A stretch of DNA of 33,118 nucleotides, from NCBI GenBank assembly GCA_934141575.1, contig CAKPCJ010000011.1:1-33118 (forward strand). Direction: 5' to 3'. The notes under the pieces are model-generated. The model was not told the origin of the DNA. It made no database searches and worked only from the letters and a program-made list of their open reading frames with translations. Numbering within the stretch: the first letter of the stretch is position 1; each line of letters opens with the position of its first letter. The position numbers and the translations under genes are program-made. The stretch comes from an uncultured Bacilli bacterium (GTDB taxonomy: Bacteria > Bacillota_I > Bacilli_A > RF39 > UBA660). This document shows positions 16,137 through 25,057 of this stretch, piece by piece.

Positions 16137-16165
16137 ATTATATCAGATAATATCAATTAATACAA
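16137..16165 (-). promoter_or_regulatory. promoter of tRNA-Cys
   Basis: The minus strand has TTGTAT at 16160-16165, a 17-base spacer and TATAAT at 16137-16142, with the -10 box nine bases before the mature tRNA end. The tRNA thus has its own promoter. Confidence 0.7.
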
Positions 16166-16188
16166 TATCTAATATAATTTTTTTTAAT

Positions 16189-17802
16189 TTATTCTAATAA
16201 AGTATATGTATATATATTTCCTCTTATGTTTAATTTTAATAATATCTGTGTTGCCGTTTTAATTTTTGAATCAACTTCTAAATATATATCATTACCTGAA
16301 GATAATTCATTTGGTGTTAAATTTGCTATGGCTTTATCCGTATATGTTTTACCATCATATACGTATGTTATTTCTGAAATATTACTTATTAGTTCTGATT
16401 TATTTAATATTTCTTTTGAAGTTATTTTTTTATCATAATTCACTTCAGTATTTAATTTTAGAACCGTTCTAACTCCATTCATAAGATTGTTCGGAATTAT
16501 TTTTGTGGTCATTTTTGTACACAGTTTGTTTATGCAGTAATCGTATGTTGAATTAAAACTATTTTCTATTTCGAATGTGTTTATTTTTATCTTAGTTTCT
16601 CCCAAGATTGATAATTCTAAATTTAGAACTTCGCCTATCTTTTTAGTATCTATTTCTTGTTCTACTGATTCTAATTTTGGCTCTAATTTTATGTTAAAAT
16701 CTTTGTTCGTATTCTGATTATTTTTATTTTGTATTGCACTATATCTAAATATGTATTTTTTAGAATTTATTTCCTTATTTGGTATCTTAAAGATTAATAT
16801 GTAATTTTTTGCTACATTAGGCTTTAATTTTTCTCCATTATAAATTTCACCAAAATCGAAAAAACTATCAATTTCATTTTTTGATGGTTGATATACTTTA
16901 TTTCCAATTATCAAACTAAATCTATCTGCATCCAATGAATTAGTGTCCTTGCTTGTATTTTTAATATCAAAATTAACTATCAAATATGTGTAGTCTTTAC
17001 TTATAATATTTTTATTATAGCTCTTATTTGTTATATACGAATTATTTACTACTATTGTATTTCTATTAATTTTAATTGTTATATTTTCTTTATAAGTAAA
17101 TTTGTTTGTTCCAATGTTTATAAACGCTATTGATGTTGATAACAATACTATAAGTACACCTATTAGAATTAGTAGTCGTTTATGTTCTACAAAAAAGTAC
17201 TTTAAATGACGTCTTTGTTTTCTTAGTTTTCTTGCAAAAGTATTAGTATTAAGTTCTACTGTAAATTCAAATTCTGCATTATCTGATGATGATATTTCAA
17301 TTTTTTCTAATTCATCTTCAAAATTAAATTTTTTTACATTAAATCCTAATCCTCTTATAAGCATAAATATGATTGTTGCATATTGAGCAAACATGGATAC
17401 AAAAAGCACATCTTTAAACAACCTTACTTTTTTAAAGTCTATTATTTCTAGTTGCATATTAAGCAAATTCAAATGTCCATTTATAACTAGTGCCGTTACT
17501 ATTATATATGTTACAAATACAATTCCATATATTGTGTTGTTTTTTTCCTTTACGTGTAAAAGTACCAAGATTGATAAATCAATTGCTAGAGCAATAAATA
17601 ATGATATATATAAATATGCATTTATGTATTCGCTAACTACATCTCCTATTTTTATATAATACCCTGCATTAATATATTGTGTAAAGTAATATAGCAAGTC
17701 GTTACATTTATACGCTATGTATACTAGGAATACGCACATTATCATATGTGTTAATTTAAAATGTTTTATTAAAAACGCATACGGTTTCTTTAGTATCATC
17801 AT
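16189..17802 (-). CDS. membrane protein with extracytoplasmic C-terminal domain, function unknown
   Basis: The 537-residue protein has about four hydrophobic segments in the first 155 residues. A cytoplasmic, highly basic stretch follows (RKLRKQRRHLKYFF, near 190-205), then another membrane segment near 211-229 and about 300 residues that should lie outside. Part of the outer region, YLIVNFDIKNTSKDTNSLDADRFSLIIGNKVYQPS, resembles the DUF4352/telokin-like beta domains found in surface proteins. I do not recognise the whole protein. Two adjacent ATGs follow GGGTGAT; the second is better spaced, so the start may be three bases later. It follows the VirD4-like gene but has its own promoter, so a joint function is only a possibility. 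Confidence 0.7.
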   Translation of the reverse strand: MMILKKPYAFLIKHFKLTHMIMCVFLVYIAYKCNDLLYYFTQYINAGYYIKIGDVVSEYINAYLYISLFIALAIDLSILVLLHVKEKNNTIYGIVFVTYIIVTALVINGHLNLLNMQLEIIDFKKVRLFKDVLFVSMFAQYATIIFMLIRGLGFNVKKFNFEDELEKIEISSSDNAEFEFTVELNTNTFARKLRKQRRHLKYFFVEHKRLLILIGVLIVLLSTSIAFINIGTNKFTYKENITIKINRNTIVVNNSYITNKSYNKNIISKDYTYLIVNFDIKNTSKDTNSLDADRFSLIIGNKVYQPSKNEIDSFFDFGEIYNGEKLKPNVAKNYILIFKIPNKEINSKKYIFRYSAIQNKNNQNTNKDFNIKLEPKLESVEQEIDTKKIGEVLNLELSILGETKIKINTFEIENSFNSTYDYCINKLCTKMTTKIIPNNLMNGVRTVLKLNTEVNYDKKITSKEILNKSELISNISEITYVYDGKTYTDKAIANLTPNELSSGNDIYLEVDSKIKTATQILLKLNIRGNIYTYTLLE

Positions 17803-17829
17803 ATCACCCGTTCTTTTATTCTATATAGA

Positions 17830-17858
17830 ATTATACACATAAATTATTAAAAAAACAA
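17830..17858 (-). promoter_or_regulatory. promoter of the membrane protein gene at 16189-17802
   Basis: The minus strand has TTGTTT at 17853-17858, a 17-base spacer and TATAAT at 17830-17835. It lies between the terminator of the VirD4-like gene and this gene, making them separate units. Confidence 0.6.
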
Positions 17859-17883
17859 TAATTACAAATAAGGTTATAAACAG

Positions 17884-17905
17884 AAAAAGACAACCAAAGT
17901 TGTCT
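17884..17905 (-). terminator. intrinsic terminator of the VirD4-like gene
   Basis: AGACAAC (17899-17905 on minus) pairs with GTTGTCT (17888-17894) around a four-base loop, followed by five T. The stem starts within the TAG stop codon at 17904-17906. Confidence 0.85.
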
Positions 17906-19922
17906 AATCGTCTAGGAAGAAATCATCAAAGAATTCATCGTCTGTAATTTCTTCTGTTTTATTATCTTTTTGTGATTCATTAATTGTTGTTGGAGTTGAT
18001 GCTTCTGCATTCTCCTTTGATTGTTTTTCTTTTTCCAATCTTTCTTCTTCTTCTAGTTGTGCTATTTTTTCATCTATTCTCTTTACTAGTGCATCAACAT
18101 CAATTCCACCATTTTGATCAGATTCCATATTGCCTAAATCAGGAAATATTGGTGGTACCCCTTGACCAGTAGGCATTGCCATATTATTATCTTTTTGATC
18201 AAATAGATTAAATAGGCCAGCTTGTTTCTTTTCCTTAACAAAATCTCTGACATTAAATACTTGAATTGGCTTTTTTTCTCTTTCTATAAATGTTGCTTTC
18301 TCGTATTTTTTATTTCCAAAATTATATTGTGATATATCAGGAAATTTTGTTTTGAATGGATAACTTCTAAGTTTCATTATTATAGCTTCGCCCATTTTCA
18401 TTTGCTGCAAATCACTTATTGTTACAAGTGGTTTCTTTTCATCAGGTTTACCATCTTTGCCTTTTATTTTTTCATCTCCACAAAGTTTACTTATTTCTTC
18501 CAATGATTGCAATTCACTACTTAATAAATATATTTTATTACAGTTACCTTTAATTGTTTCTGCATTTTCTTTACCATATACTTCGTTTAATTGTGCAAAG
18601 TTTTGTACAATTAGGTAAAATCTTATTTTTCTTGAACGAGCTGCTGTTATCATCGTTGTTACATCTTTTAGAGGAGGCATATTTGCAAATTCGTCTAGTA
18701 TAAAATTTGTTCTATATGGTAACGAACCACCATTTTCTTGTGCAACGTCTATTAGTGTTTCATAACATTGTTTTAAGAATATAGTTGCTAGTGGGTGGTA
18801 GGTTTTCTTTTCATCTTGTATTACTATAAATACTGCTGTTTTTGTCCTACCAATATCTTTCATATCAAAATCACTGTAGCTTAGCATTTCTGATAAATTT
18901 TCTTTTGATGAAAATAATTTTATTTTTTGTTTAAATACTGATAATATTGAGCCTTTTGTTTCGTTTGGCGCAAGAATTGTACTAGAAGCATTTACGTATG
19001 CTGGCTTTGATGGATCCTTCATATTAAAATATTCTTTTATATACGTTGAACCAGCAAATTTTTCTTCGCCTATTGTAGTCATAAGATTTATGCTGTTTAA
19101 GTTTATTTGATCCTCTGTTGCATCTTCAAATAGTCCTAATGAAAGACCTGTGAAGTAATCAGCTGATGTTTTTTCCCAGAATGGGTCACCATTTTTATTT
19201 GATTCATCGTAAAGTATATTAATTGCCAAGTCATCCAATAGTTCTATTGCTTTATCATTGTTTCCTTCTTTATACAATCTATATGGTAATGAAAGTGGAT
19301 TCCATGCCTGACCCATGTGAGGATTACGTAAGTTTATTACTACAATATTATATCCCCTGTCTTTTAAGAAAGCGGCATTTTGCTCATATAATTCACCTTT
19401 TGGGTCCGTTAAAATCATTGACTCTCCACGTTTACCAAGGATGTTTATAAGTGGGTGAGCAAATCTACGCGATTTACCACTACCTGTTGTACCAATGATA
19501 AGGTTATGTGCTTCTCCATCATCTATCCAAAGTTCATTTCCATCAGTTATTACTGGCATACCACCAGCACTAAAATCTTTGTTGAATGCCATTTCCTTTA
19601 CAAGTGTTTTTTTCATTTCACTTTTCTTTGCCCATCTTGAACTACCATCTGATTTTTTTTCTGTTACTATTCCAAAACCAGATTCTCTTGAAAAAAATTT
19701 ACTACCTGTACTCATTATTATAGCTATGAGAGCCAACAAATAAAATACCATTGTTGGAGCAAAGTACTCCCAACTAAATGCTGGCAATGGGTTTAATCCC
19801 GCAAAACTGTTGTATTTTGCAAGATAGCTAAAATTAATAACGCCAATTGCTACCATATATAATAATAAAATACAGAATAATACAAATATTACAATATCTT
19901 TAGGTTCCGCTCTAAATTTCAT
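17904..19922 (-). CDS. VirD4/TraG family type IV coupling ATPase
   Basis: The 672-residue protein is a type IV secretion coupling protein, the membrane ATPase that brings DNA or protein substrates to a secretion channel. Two N-terminal membrane segments (about 9-31 and 54-73) precede the ATPase domain. That domain has Walker A GTTGSGKS at 144-151, the LTDPKGELYE block near 170-180, and Walker B FILDEFAN near 407-414 followed by AARSRKIRFYLIVQNFAQL. An acidic, glutamate-rich tail follows about residue 600. The layout fits the VirD4-like proteins of Gram-positive conjugative elements. No VirB4, relaxase, VirB6 or pilus gene lies in the window. It has GGAGGT before its ATG and its own terminator, so it looks like a single gene placed among housekeeping genes. 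Confidence 0.9.
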   Translation of the reverse strand: MKFRAEPKDIVIFVLFCILLLYMVAIGVINFSYLAKYNSFAGLNPLPAFSWEYFAPTMVFYLLALIAIIMSTGSKFFSRESGFGIVTEKKSDGSSRWAKKSEMKKTLVKEMAFNKDFSAGGMPVITDGNELWIDDGEAHNLIIGTTGSGKSRRFAHPLINILGKRGESMILTDPKGELYEQNAAFLKDRGYNIVVINLRNPHMGQAWNPLSLPYRLYKEGNNDKAIELLDDLAINILYDESNKNGDPFWEKTSADYFTGLSLGLFEDATEDQINLNSINLMTTIGEEKFAGSTYIKEYFNMKDPSKPAYVNASSTILAPNETKGSILSVFKQKIKLFSSKENLSEMLSYSDFDMKDIGRTKTAVFIVIQDEKKTYHPLATIFLKQCYETLIDVAQENGGSLPYRTNFILDEFANMPPLKDVTTMITAARSRKIRFYLIVQNFAQLNEVYGKENAETIKGNCNKIYLLSSELQSLEEISKLCGDEKIKGKDGKPDEKKPLVTISDLQQMKMGEAIIMKLRSYPFKTKFPDISQYNFGNKKYEKATFIEREKKPIQVFNVRDFVKEKKQAGLFNLFDQKDNNMAMPTGQGVPPIFPDLGNMESDQNGGIDVDALVKRIDEKIAQLEEEERLEKEKQSKENAEASTPTTINESQKDNKTEEITDDEFFDDFFLDD

Positions 19923-19950
19923 AATAAACCTCCATACAATCTACTAACAT

Positions 19951-19956
19951 ATTATA
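19951..19956 (-). promoter_or_regulatory. candidate -10 box of the VirD4-like gene
   Basis: TATAAT on the minus strand lies about 30 bases before the ATG and just after the terminator of ffh. The region where a -35 box would fall is the AT-rich terminator stem, where only TTATTA at 16 bases is available. The promoter is therefore tentative. Confidence 0.4.
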
Positions 19957-19960
19957 TCAG

Positions 19961-19990
19961 AAAAAAAAAGAATAATAAATAATTATTCTT
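19961..19990 (-). terminator. intrinsic terminator of the ffh operon
   Basis: AAGAATAA (19983-19990 on minus) pairs with TTATTCTT (19968-19975), followed by a run of T. It separates the SRP operon from the VirD4-like gene. Confidence 0.75.
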
Positions 19991-20016
19991 ATATTTGACA
20001 TATTTTTTATTTTCTA

Positions 20017-21324
20017 CTAAAATGGCATTTTTAGGTTCCCATTTTTCATCTGTTTTATCATTTTTTTCATATTTTCAAATTGGTTTAATAATCTATTAAC
20101 ATCGCTTACTTCTAATCCACAACCTTTTGCAATCCTAATTTTTCTACTTGCTTTTATTATTTCTGGATTTTCTCTTTCTTCTTCTGTCATTGATTGAATT
20201 ATTGCTTCTATATGGCTTAACTGTTTAGGATCTATGTTTATATTATTTAACCCCATTTTAGAAGCTCCTGGAATTAATTTTATTAAATTTTCAAGTGGTC
20301 CCATTTTTTTGATTTGTTCTAATTGTTTCAAAAAATCATTTAAGTCAAATTTGCCTTTTTGCAGTTTTTTGGCTAGGTTAGCTGCTTCTTTTTCATCAAT
20401 TTGTTCTTGGACTTTTTCTACCATTGATATTATATCGCCCATTCCGAGAATTCTACTTGCCATTCTTTCTGGGTAAAAATTTTCTATTCCATCTAGTTTT
20501 TCAGATACACCTATAAATCTTATTGGTATATTGGTTAAATGTCTGACTGATAGCGCAACACCACCTCTTGTATCACCATCTAATTTTGTTAAGATTGTAC
20601 CTGTTAGTTTTATATTTTCATTAAATCCATTTATTACATTTATTGCATCTTGTCCCATCATAGAGTCTATTACCAATAGTGTTTCATCTGGGTTAATTTC
20701 TTTTTGTAATTCTTTTAGCTCTTCCATTAGGTTGTCATCAATATGTAATCTACCAGCTGTATCTATTAATACATAATCAAAATTATTTTCTTTGGCATAT
20801 TGCACTGCATTTTTAGCAATCAAAACTACATCCTTGGTATCTTCACTATAAACTTCCATATTTAAGCTCTTGCCAATTTGTTTTAACTGGTCTATTGCTG
20901 CTGGTCTATATACGTCACATGCCACCATAAGTACTTTTTTATTATATTTTTTTCTTAAAAGATTAGCTAATTTACCTGTACTCGTTGTTTTACCACTACC
21001 TTGAAGACCTACCATCATCATAATTGAAAATTTATTTTTAATTTCTAGTGGCTCTTCTGTACCACCTAAAAGTTCTGTTAATTCATCTTTTACTATTTTT
21101 ACAAATAAATCGCCTGGATTAATACTTCCCTTTACTTCTTCACCTAAAGCTTTTTCTTTTACTTTATTTGTAAATTCCTTTGTAACTTTGTAATTTACGT
21201 CTGCTTCTAGTAATGCTAATCTTATTTCTCTCATCATGTCGGATATATTTTCTTCTGTTATTTTTCCATATCCTTTTACTTTTTTTATTACACCTTGTAA
21301 TCTTTCACTTAATCCCTCAAACAT
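20017..21324 (-). CDS. ffh: signal recognition particle protein Ffh (SRP54)
   Basis: Ffh is the GTPase of the signal recognition particle. It binds signal sequences as they leave the ribosome, together with SRP RNA, and docks on FtsY. The N domain covers about the first 95 residues. The G domain has GLQGSGKTTSTGKLA near 105-120, DTAGRLHID near 190 and TKLDGDTRGG near 246. The methionine-rich M domain with the SRP RNA-binding IRIAKGCGLEVSDVNRLL block closes the protein. A GTG three codons upstream is part of the Shine-Dalgarno AAGGTGAT, so the ATG at 21322-21324 is the start, giving 435 residues. It is the last gene of the operon with ftsY and ylxM. No SRP RNA gene is visible here. Confidence 0.97.
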   Translation of the reverse strand: MFEGLSERLQGVIKKVKGYGKITEENISDMMREIRLALLEADVNYKVTKEFTNKVKEKALGEEVKGSINPGDLFVKIVKDELTELLGGTEEPLEIKNKFSIMMMVGLQGSGKTTSTGKLANLLRKKYNKKVLMVACDVYRPAAIDQLKQIGKSLNMEVYSEDTKDVVLIAKNAVQYAKENNFDYVLIDTAGRLHIDDNLMEELKELQKEINPDETLLVIDSMMGQDAINVINGFNENIKLTGTILTKLDGDTRGGVALSVRHLTNIPIRFIGVSEKLDGIENFYPERMASRILGMGDIISMVEKVQEQIDEKEAANLAKKLQKGKFDLNDFLKQLEQIKKMGPLENLIKLIPGASKMGLNNINIDPKQLSHIEAIIQSMTEEERENPEIIKASRKIRIAKGCGLEVSDVNRLLNQFENMKKMIKQMKNGNLKMPF

Positions 21325-21336
21325 TGCTATCACCTT

Positions 21337-21633
21337 CTATAAGTCTATTTCAAGTAGTTCTTGTTTTAATTTTTCATCTTTTATGTTTTCTATTATTTTT
21401 TTTAATTTATTTGATTTTTCTATCAAATGAAGTTTTTCTTCATAATTATCTAGTTTTTCCTTAGTTTTCTTTAAAGTCTTATGAACGGCATTTCTACTCA
21501 CATCATAGGATTCACTTATTTCTTGAAGTGACATGTTGTCAAAATAATAGTATTCAAAGTATTCTCTTTCTTTTTCATCTAAAAGTTCTCTATAGTAGTC
21601 ATATTTTAATATCATCAATATATCTTGGCTCAT
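21337..21633 (-). CDS. ylxM: YlxM family SRP operon DNA-binding-like protein
   Basis: The 98-residue protein is a sigma-70 region 4-like helix-turn-helix protein. Helices cover ILKYDYYRELLDEKEREYFEYYYFDNMSLQEISESYDVSRNAVHKTLKK, with the turn near residues 36-52, followed by a charged coiled helix. YlxM genes sit beside ffh in most Firmicutes and Mollicutes, and in streptococci the protein modulates SRP GTPase activity. The gene order ftsY-ylxM-ffh here is the usual one. Its ATG overlaps the ftsY stop as ATGA, and ffh follows after 12 bases, so all three should be produced together. Confidence 0.93.
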   Translation of the reverse strand: MSQDILMILKYDYYRELLDEKEREYFEYYYFDNMSLQEISESYDVSRNAVHKTLKKTKEKLDNYEEKLHLIEKSNKLKKIIENIKDEKLKQELLEIDL

Positions 21634-22604
21634 TTTACAAAATCCTTAAATAATCCGTATATGTAATTTTCAATATCAAAAACTTTTAAATCATCTTCGC
21701 CTTCACCAAGGCCAACATATTTTACTGGTATTCCAAGTTCATCTTTAATAGCAAGGACTATTCCACCTTTTGCTGTACCGTCTAACTTAGTTAAAATTAT
21801 TCCAGTTATATTTGTTATTTCTTTGAAATTCTTTGCTTGACTTATGCCATTTTGTCCTGTTGTTGAGTCTATTATTAAGAGTGTTTCATGTGGGGCATCT
21901 GGCACTATTTTACCTATTACCTTATTTACCTTGTCTAATTCTTTCATTAAATTAACCTTGTTTTGTAGTCTTCCTGCAGTATCTATTAATACATAGTCAT
22001 ATTTTTGACTTACTGCTTGTTCTAATCCAGAGTATATTACGCTTGATGGATCTGAACCAGCCTCTTTTTTTACAATATCTACTCCTATTTTTGTTGCCCA
22101 GTTATCTAATTGTTCTATTGCACCTGCCCTAAATGTGTCGCCAGCGATTAATAGAATTTTTTTATTATCTTTTTTTAACACTTTTGCTAGTTTACCTATG
22201 CTTGTTGTTTTACCAACTCCGTTTACTCCAACTACTAGGATAACTGTAGGGCCATTTTTGTTTATCCTTATTTTATTTGTTATTACTTCATCATTTACAT
22301 AGATTATGAATAATTCATCTATAATAACTTCTTTTAAATACTCAGGAGATGTTATTTTTTCTTTTGCTATTCTTTGCTTTAATCTTTCTACAAATGACAT
22401 TACTGTATTCACACCAATATCTGCCATAATTAGGATATCTTCTAACTCCTCAAAATATTCATCGTTTATATTTTTATATTTTGATGATAATTTGCCAAGT
22501 TTTGATATAAATTCATATCTTGTTTTTTCTAACCCTTTTTCATAACTTTTTACTTCTTCTGTTTGTGTTTTATCTTTTTTTTTAAAAAAGTCAAATAAGC
22601 CCAT
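21630..22604 (-). CDS. ftsY: signal recognition particle receptor FtsY
   Basis: FtsY is the membrane-associated GTPase that receives ribosome-SRP complexes. The start MGLFDFFKKKDK is amphipathic and basic, typical of short Firmicutes FtsY proteins without a long acidic A domain. The NG domain has GVNGVGKTTSIGKLAK near 129-144, GDTFRAGAIEQL near 156-167, DTAGRLQNK near 210-218 and TKLDGTAKGG near 273-282. A GTG upstream belongs to the AAGGTGAGG ribosome binding site, so the ATG at 22602-22604 is used, giving 324 residues. It is the second gene of the operon, after an unrecognised gene. Confidence 0.97.
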   Translation of the reverse strand: MGLFDFFKKKDKTQTEEVKSYEKGLEKTRYEFISKLGKLSSKYKNINDEYFEELEDILIMADIGVNTVMSFVERLKQRIAKEKITSPEYLKEVIIDELFIIYVNDEVITNKIRINKNGPTVILVVGVNGVGKTTSIGKLAKVLKKDNKKILLIAGDTFRAGAIEQLDNWATKIGVDIVKKEAGSDPSSVIYSGLEQAVSQKYDYVLIDTAGRLQNKVNLMKELDKVNKVIGKIVPDAPHETLLIIDSTTGQNGISQAKNFKEITNITGIILTKLDGTAKGGIVLAIKDELGIPVKYVGLGEGEDDLKVFDIENYIYGLFKDFVK

Positions 22605-22625
22605 CAACCTCACCTTACTTTCTTT

Positions 22626-23123
22626 TTATTCAGTTTTCTTTATCGAATCTTCTACACTTTTATTGTCTGAACCTTCAAACTGATATCTTAGTGTTTCATA
22701 TTCCTTTTCATTTTCATTTAATTCTCTTGTTTTTATTTTTAACGGGTACTCTTCTCTTATTTTTGGTAATACTCTTTCTATGCTTTGGTATTGTTCTTTT
22801 ATGACATTTCCGTCTACATAAACTATATTATTAAAATATCCATTGTTCTTAATATATTTTTTAACTTTGTCTGACATCAAAATATCAAAAACCTTACTTC
22901 TGTACTTCATTCCATCTTCTGTTGTTGAGTCTATAAGTGATGTATCGAGACCAATGCACACATTTTCATATACTGTTAACATCTTTTGCTCTTCTATGGA
23001 AATATCTACTAAAAAGTGTTTTACTTTTTCTGTTTCAAATTCTTTTTTTATCCATATACCAATTCTTATACCATTTTTACATATTGCTTCTATTGAAGAA
23101 GAAAATATTAATTCTTTACCCAT
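22626..23123 (-). CDS. protein of unknown function leading the ftsY operon
   Basis: I do not recognise this 165-residue protein. It appears soluble, with a strand-rich first half (GKELIFSSSIEAICKNGIRIGIWIKKEF, then HFLVDISIEEQKMLTVYENVCIGLDTSLID) and a charged, helix-prone C-terminus with many Glu and Lys. No membrane segment or enzyme motif is visible. A GTG three codons upstream lies inside GAGGTG, the Shine-Dalgarno, so the ATG at 23121-23123 is chosen. It is the promoter-proximal gene of the operon and sits 21 bases before ftsY, where many Firmicutes have rnc and smc. The position suggests, without showing, a link to protein targeting or RNA metabolism. Confidence 0.7.
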   Translation of the reverse strand: MGKELIFSSSIEAICKNGIRIGIWIKKEFETEKVKHFLVDISIEEQKMLTVYENVCIGLDTSLIDSTTEDGMKYRSKVFDILMSDKVKKYIKNNGYFNNIVYVDGNVIKEQYQSIERVLPKIREEYPLKIKTRELNENEKEYETLRYQFEGSDNKSVEDSIKKTE

Positions 23124-23146
23124 TTTATTCACCTCATATGCTTTAT

Positions 23147-23175
23147 ATTATACACTAACTTGTTTTTTAAAACAA
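23147..23175 (-). promoter_or_regulatory. promoter of the ftsY-ylxM-ffh operon
   Basis: The minus strand has TTGTTT at 23170-23175, a 17-base spacer and TATAAT at 23147-23152, about 23 bases before the first start codon. It is divergent from the RNase J promoter 26 bases away. Confidence 0.65.
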
Positions 23176-23200
23176 TATTTATATCCCATATAAAAAAATA

Positions 23201-23230
23201 TTGGACAAAATCAAAAAAAAAGTTTATAAT
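23201..23230 (+). promoter_or_regulatory. promoter of the RNase J gene
   Basis: The plus strand has TTGGAC at 23201-23206, an 18-base A-rich spacer and TATAAT at 23225-23230. The start codon is about 45 bases downstream. Confidence 0.6.
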
Positions 23231-23274
23231 TATTAAAGTTAATCTTTATATTTAACTAAAAAGAAAGGAGATTT

Positions 23275-24948
23275 ATGAAATCAATAGAAAATCAATGCGA
23301 TACTAAGGTTTTCGCATTAGGTGGACTAGGTGAAGTTGGGAAAAATATGTATATCGTTATGTATGATGACGAAATATTAATTATTGATGCCGGTGTTATG
23401 TTCCCAGAGGATGATTTGTTAGGAATAGATTATGTGATTCCTGATTATACTTTTTTAAAGAAGAATGAAAATAAGATTAAAGGTCTTATAATCACTCATG
23501 GTCATGAAGATCATATTGGTGGTATTCCATTCTTATTGCAGGGTATTAATATTCCTACAATCTACGCACCTAGAATGGCCACTGAATTAATTAAGAAAAA
23601 ACTTGAAGATAAAGTAAAATATGATAATTTTTGTGTTATAGGTGATGATACAAAATTAAAGTTTAAATCAATGAGTGTCGAATTTTTTGCGACTACCCAT
23701 TCAATACCAGATTCGTATGGTGTTTCTGTTACTACTCCAAACGGCGTCATTGTAGCAACAGGTGATTTTAAATTTGATTTGACACCTATTGGTCCGATGG
23801 CCGATATACATAAAATGGCAAGCATTGGAAAGAGAGGCGTTACATTGCTTCTTAGTGATAGTACAAATGCACTAGTTGAAGGTTTGTCTGCTAGTGAATC
23901 AAAAGTTGATGAAACTTTGAGCGATATTTTTAGCAGACATAAAGAAAGAATTATAATTGCTACATTTGCTTCTAATGTTTATAGACTTAAACATATAATT
24001 GAAACTTGTAGGAAAAACAATCGTAAGGTTGCACTTTTTGGTAGAAGTATGACTAATAATATAGAGATTGCTATTAACGCTGGCTATATAAAGGAGAAAG
24101 ATATAATAGTCACTCCTGAGGAAGCTAATCAATTGCCAAAAGATAAAATTTGTTTATTGTGTACTGGTAGTCAGGGTGAACCTCTTGCAGCATTATCAAA
24201 AATAGCATCAGGTACTCACAAACAGATAAAACTAATGCCTGATGATATTGTAGTTTTCTCTTCTTCTCCAATTCCAGGTAATTCTGCTAGTATAAGTAAA
24301 ACTATTAATCTATTGTGCTTAAAAGGTGTTAAGGTATACACAAATACATCTTTAAGTGATGTACATACATCTGGTCATGGCAGTACTGAAGAATTAAAAT
24401 TAATGTTAAGATTAATTAAACCAAAGTATTTTATGCCAGTTCATGGTGAATATAGAATGCTTAAGGCCCATGGTGATTTGGGAATGTTGTGCAATATACC
24501 AAAGCAAAACATTTTTGTATTACAAAATGGTGATGTTTTATCTATAAGGCGTGGAAGAGTAAAAAGAAGTGGCAGTGTACAAGCTGCTGATGTTTATGTT
24601 GATGGAAATAGAATTGGTGATATAGGTAACGTTGTAATTAGGGATAGAAAAATAATGTCATGTGATGGTATATTGGTTGTTATATGTAATATAGATTCTG
24701 TCAAAAATGAATTATTGGGCAGAGTTAGCATTACTACTCGTGGTTTTGTTCTTGTTAACGAAAATGAGAAGTTACTGCTTAAAATAGAAAAAATGGCAAC
24801 CGATATTATTAAAAGATATCTTTCTTCTAATAAGTCTAATTATTCGGATTTAAAGCAAGAAATCATTTCATTGCTAACACCATTTATTTCTGATGAAACT
24901 GGTCGTAGACCGCTCATTTTACCAGTAATAATGGATATTAAAAGATAA
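23275..24948 (+). CDS. rnj: ribonuclease J
   Basis: RNase J is a beta-lactamase-fold/beta-CASP ribonuclease with 5'-to-3' exonuclease and endonuclease activity, central to mRNA decay and rRNA processing in Firmicutes. The metal-binding motif HGHEDH is at residues 75-80. ATTHSIPDSYGV, VATGDFKFD and LLLSDSTNA supply further active-site residues. The beta-CASP region includes IIATFASNVYRL, and MPVHGEYRMLKAHG lies near residue 395. The length of 557 residues is full size. AAAGGAGA precedes the ATG. It is one of two plus-strand genes and is followed by a strong terminator. Whether it is the J1 or J2 paralogue cannot be told from this window. Confidence 0.95.
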   Translation: MKSIENQCDTKVFALGGLGEVGKNMYIVMYDDEILIIDAGVMFPEDDLLGIDYVIPDYTFLKKNENKIKGLIITHGHEDHIGGIPFLLQGINIPTIYAPRMATELIKKKLEDKVKYDNFCVIGDDTKLKFKSMSVEFFATTHSIPDSYGVSVTTPNGVIVATGDFKFDLTPIGPMADIHKMASIGKRGVTLLLSDSTNALVEGLSASESKVDETLSDIFSRHKERIIIATFASNVYRLKHIIETCRKNNRKVALFGRSMTNNIEIAINAGYIKEKDIIVTPEEANQLPKDKICLLCTGSQGEPLAALSKIASGTHKQIKLMPDDIVVFSSSPIPGNSASISKTINLLCLKGVKVYTNTSLSDVHTSGHGSTEELKLMLRLIKPKYFMPVHGEYRMLKAHGDLGMLCNIPKQNIFVLQNGDVLSIRRGRVKRSGSVQAADVYVDGNRIGDIGNVVIRDRKIMSCDGILVVICNIDSVKNELLGRVSITTRGFVLVNENEKLLLKIEKMATDIIKRYLSSNKSNYSDLKQEIISLLTPFISDETGRRPLILPVIMDIKR

Positions 24949-24970
24949 TAAGTATTTATATCAAAATAAA

Positions 24971-24999
24971 AAATAGTTGAAATATTCAACTATTTTTTT
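24971..24999 (+). terminator. intrinsic terminator of RNase J gene, probably bidirectional
   Basis: An eleven-pair stem (24971-24981 with 24985-24995) has a three-base loop and is followed by a T run on the plus strand. The flanking A-rich sequence gives a T-rich tail on the minus strand too, so it could also stop transcripts from the right. Confidence 0.85.
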
Positions 25000-25015
25000 G
25001 TAGTTAATGTATTGC

Positions 25016-25043
25016 CAAAAAAAATACACACATGAAAGTGTAT
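25016..25043 (-). terminator. intrinsic terminator of the rimP-nusA-infB operon
   Basis: ATACAC (25038-25043 on minus) pairs with GTGTAT (25024-25029), followed by about eight T. The stem has only six pairs, but the bidirectional hairpin at 24971 lies just beyond as a backup. Confidence 0.6.
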
Positions 25044-25057
25044 ACTTTTTGTTGCTT

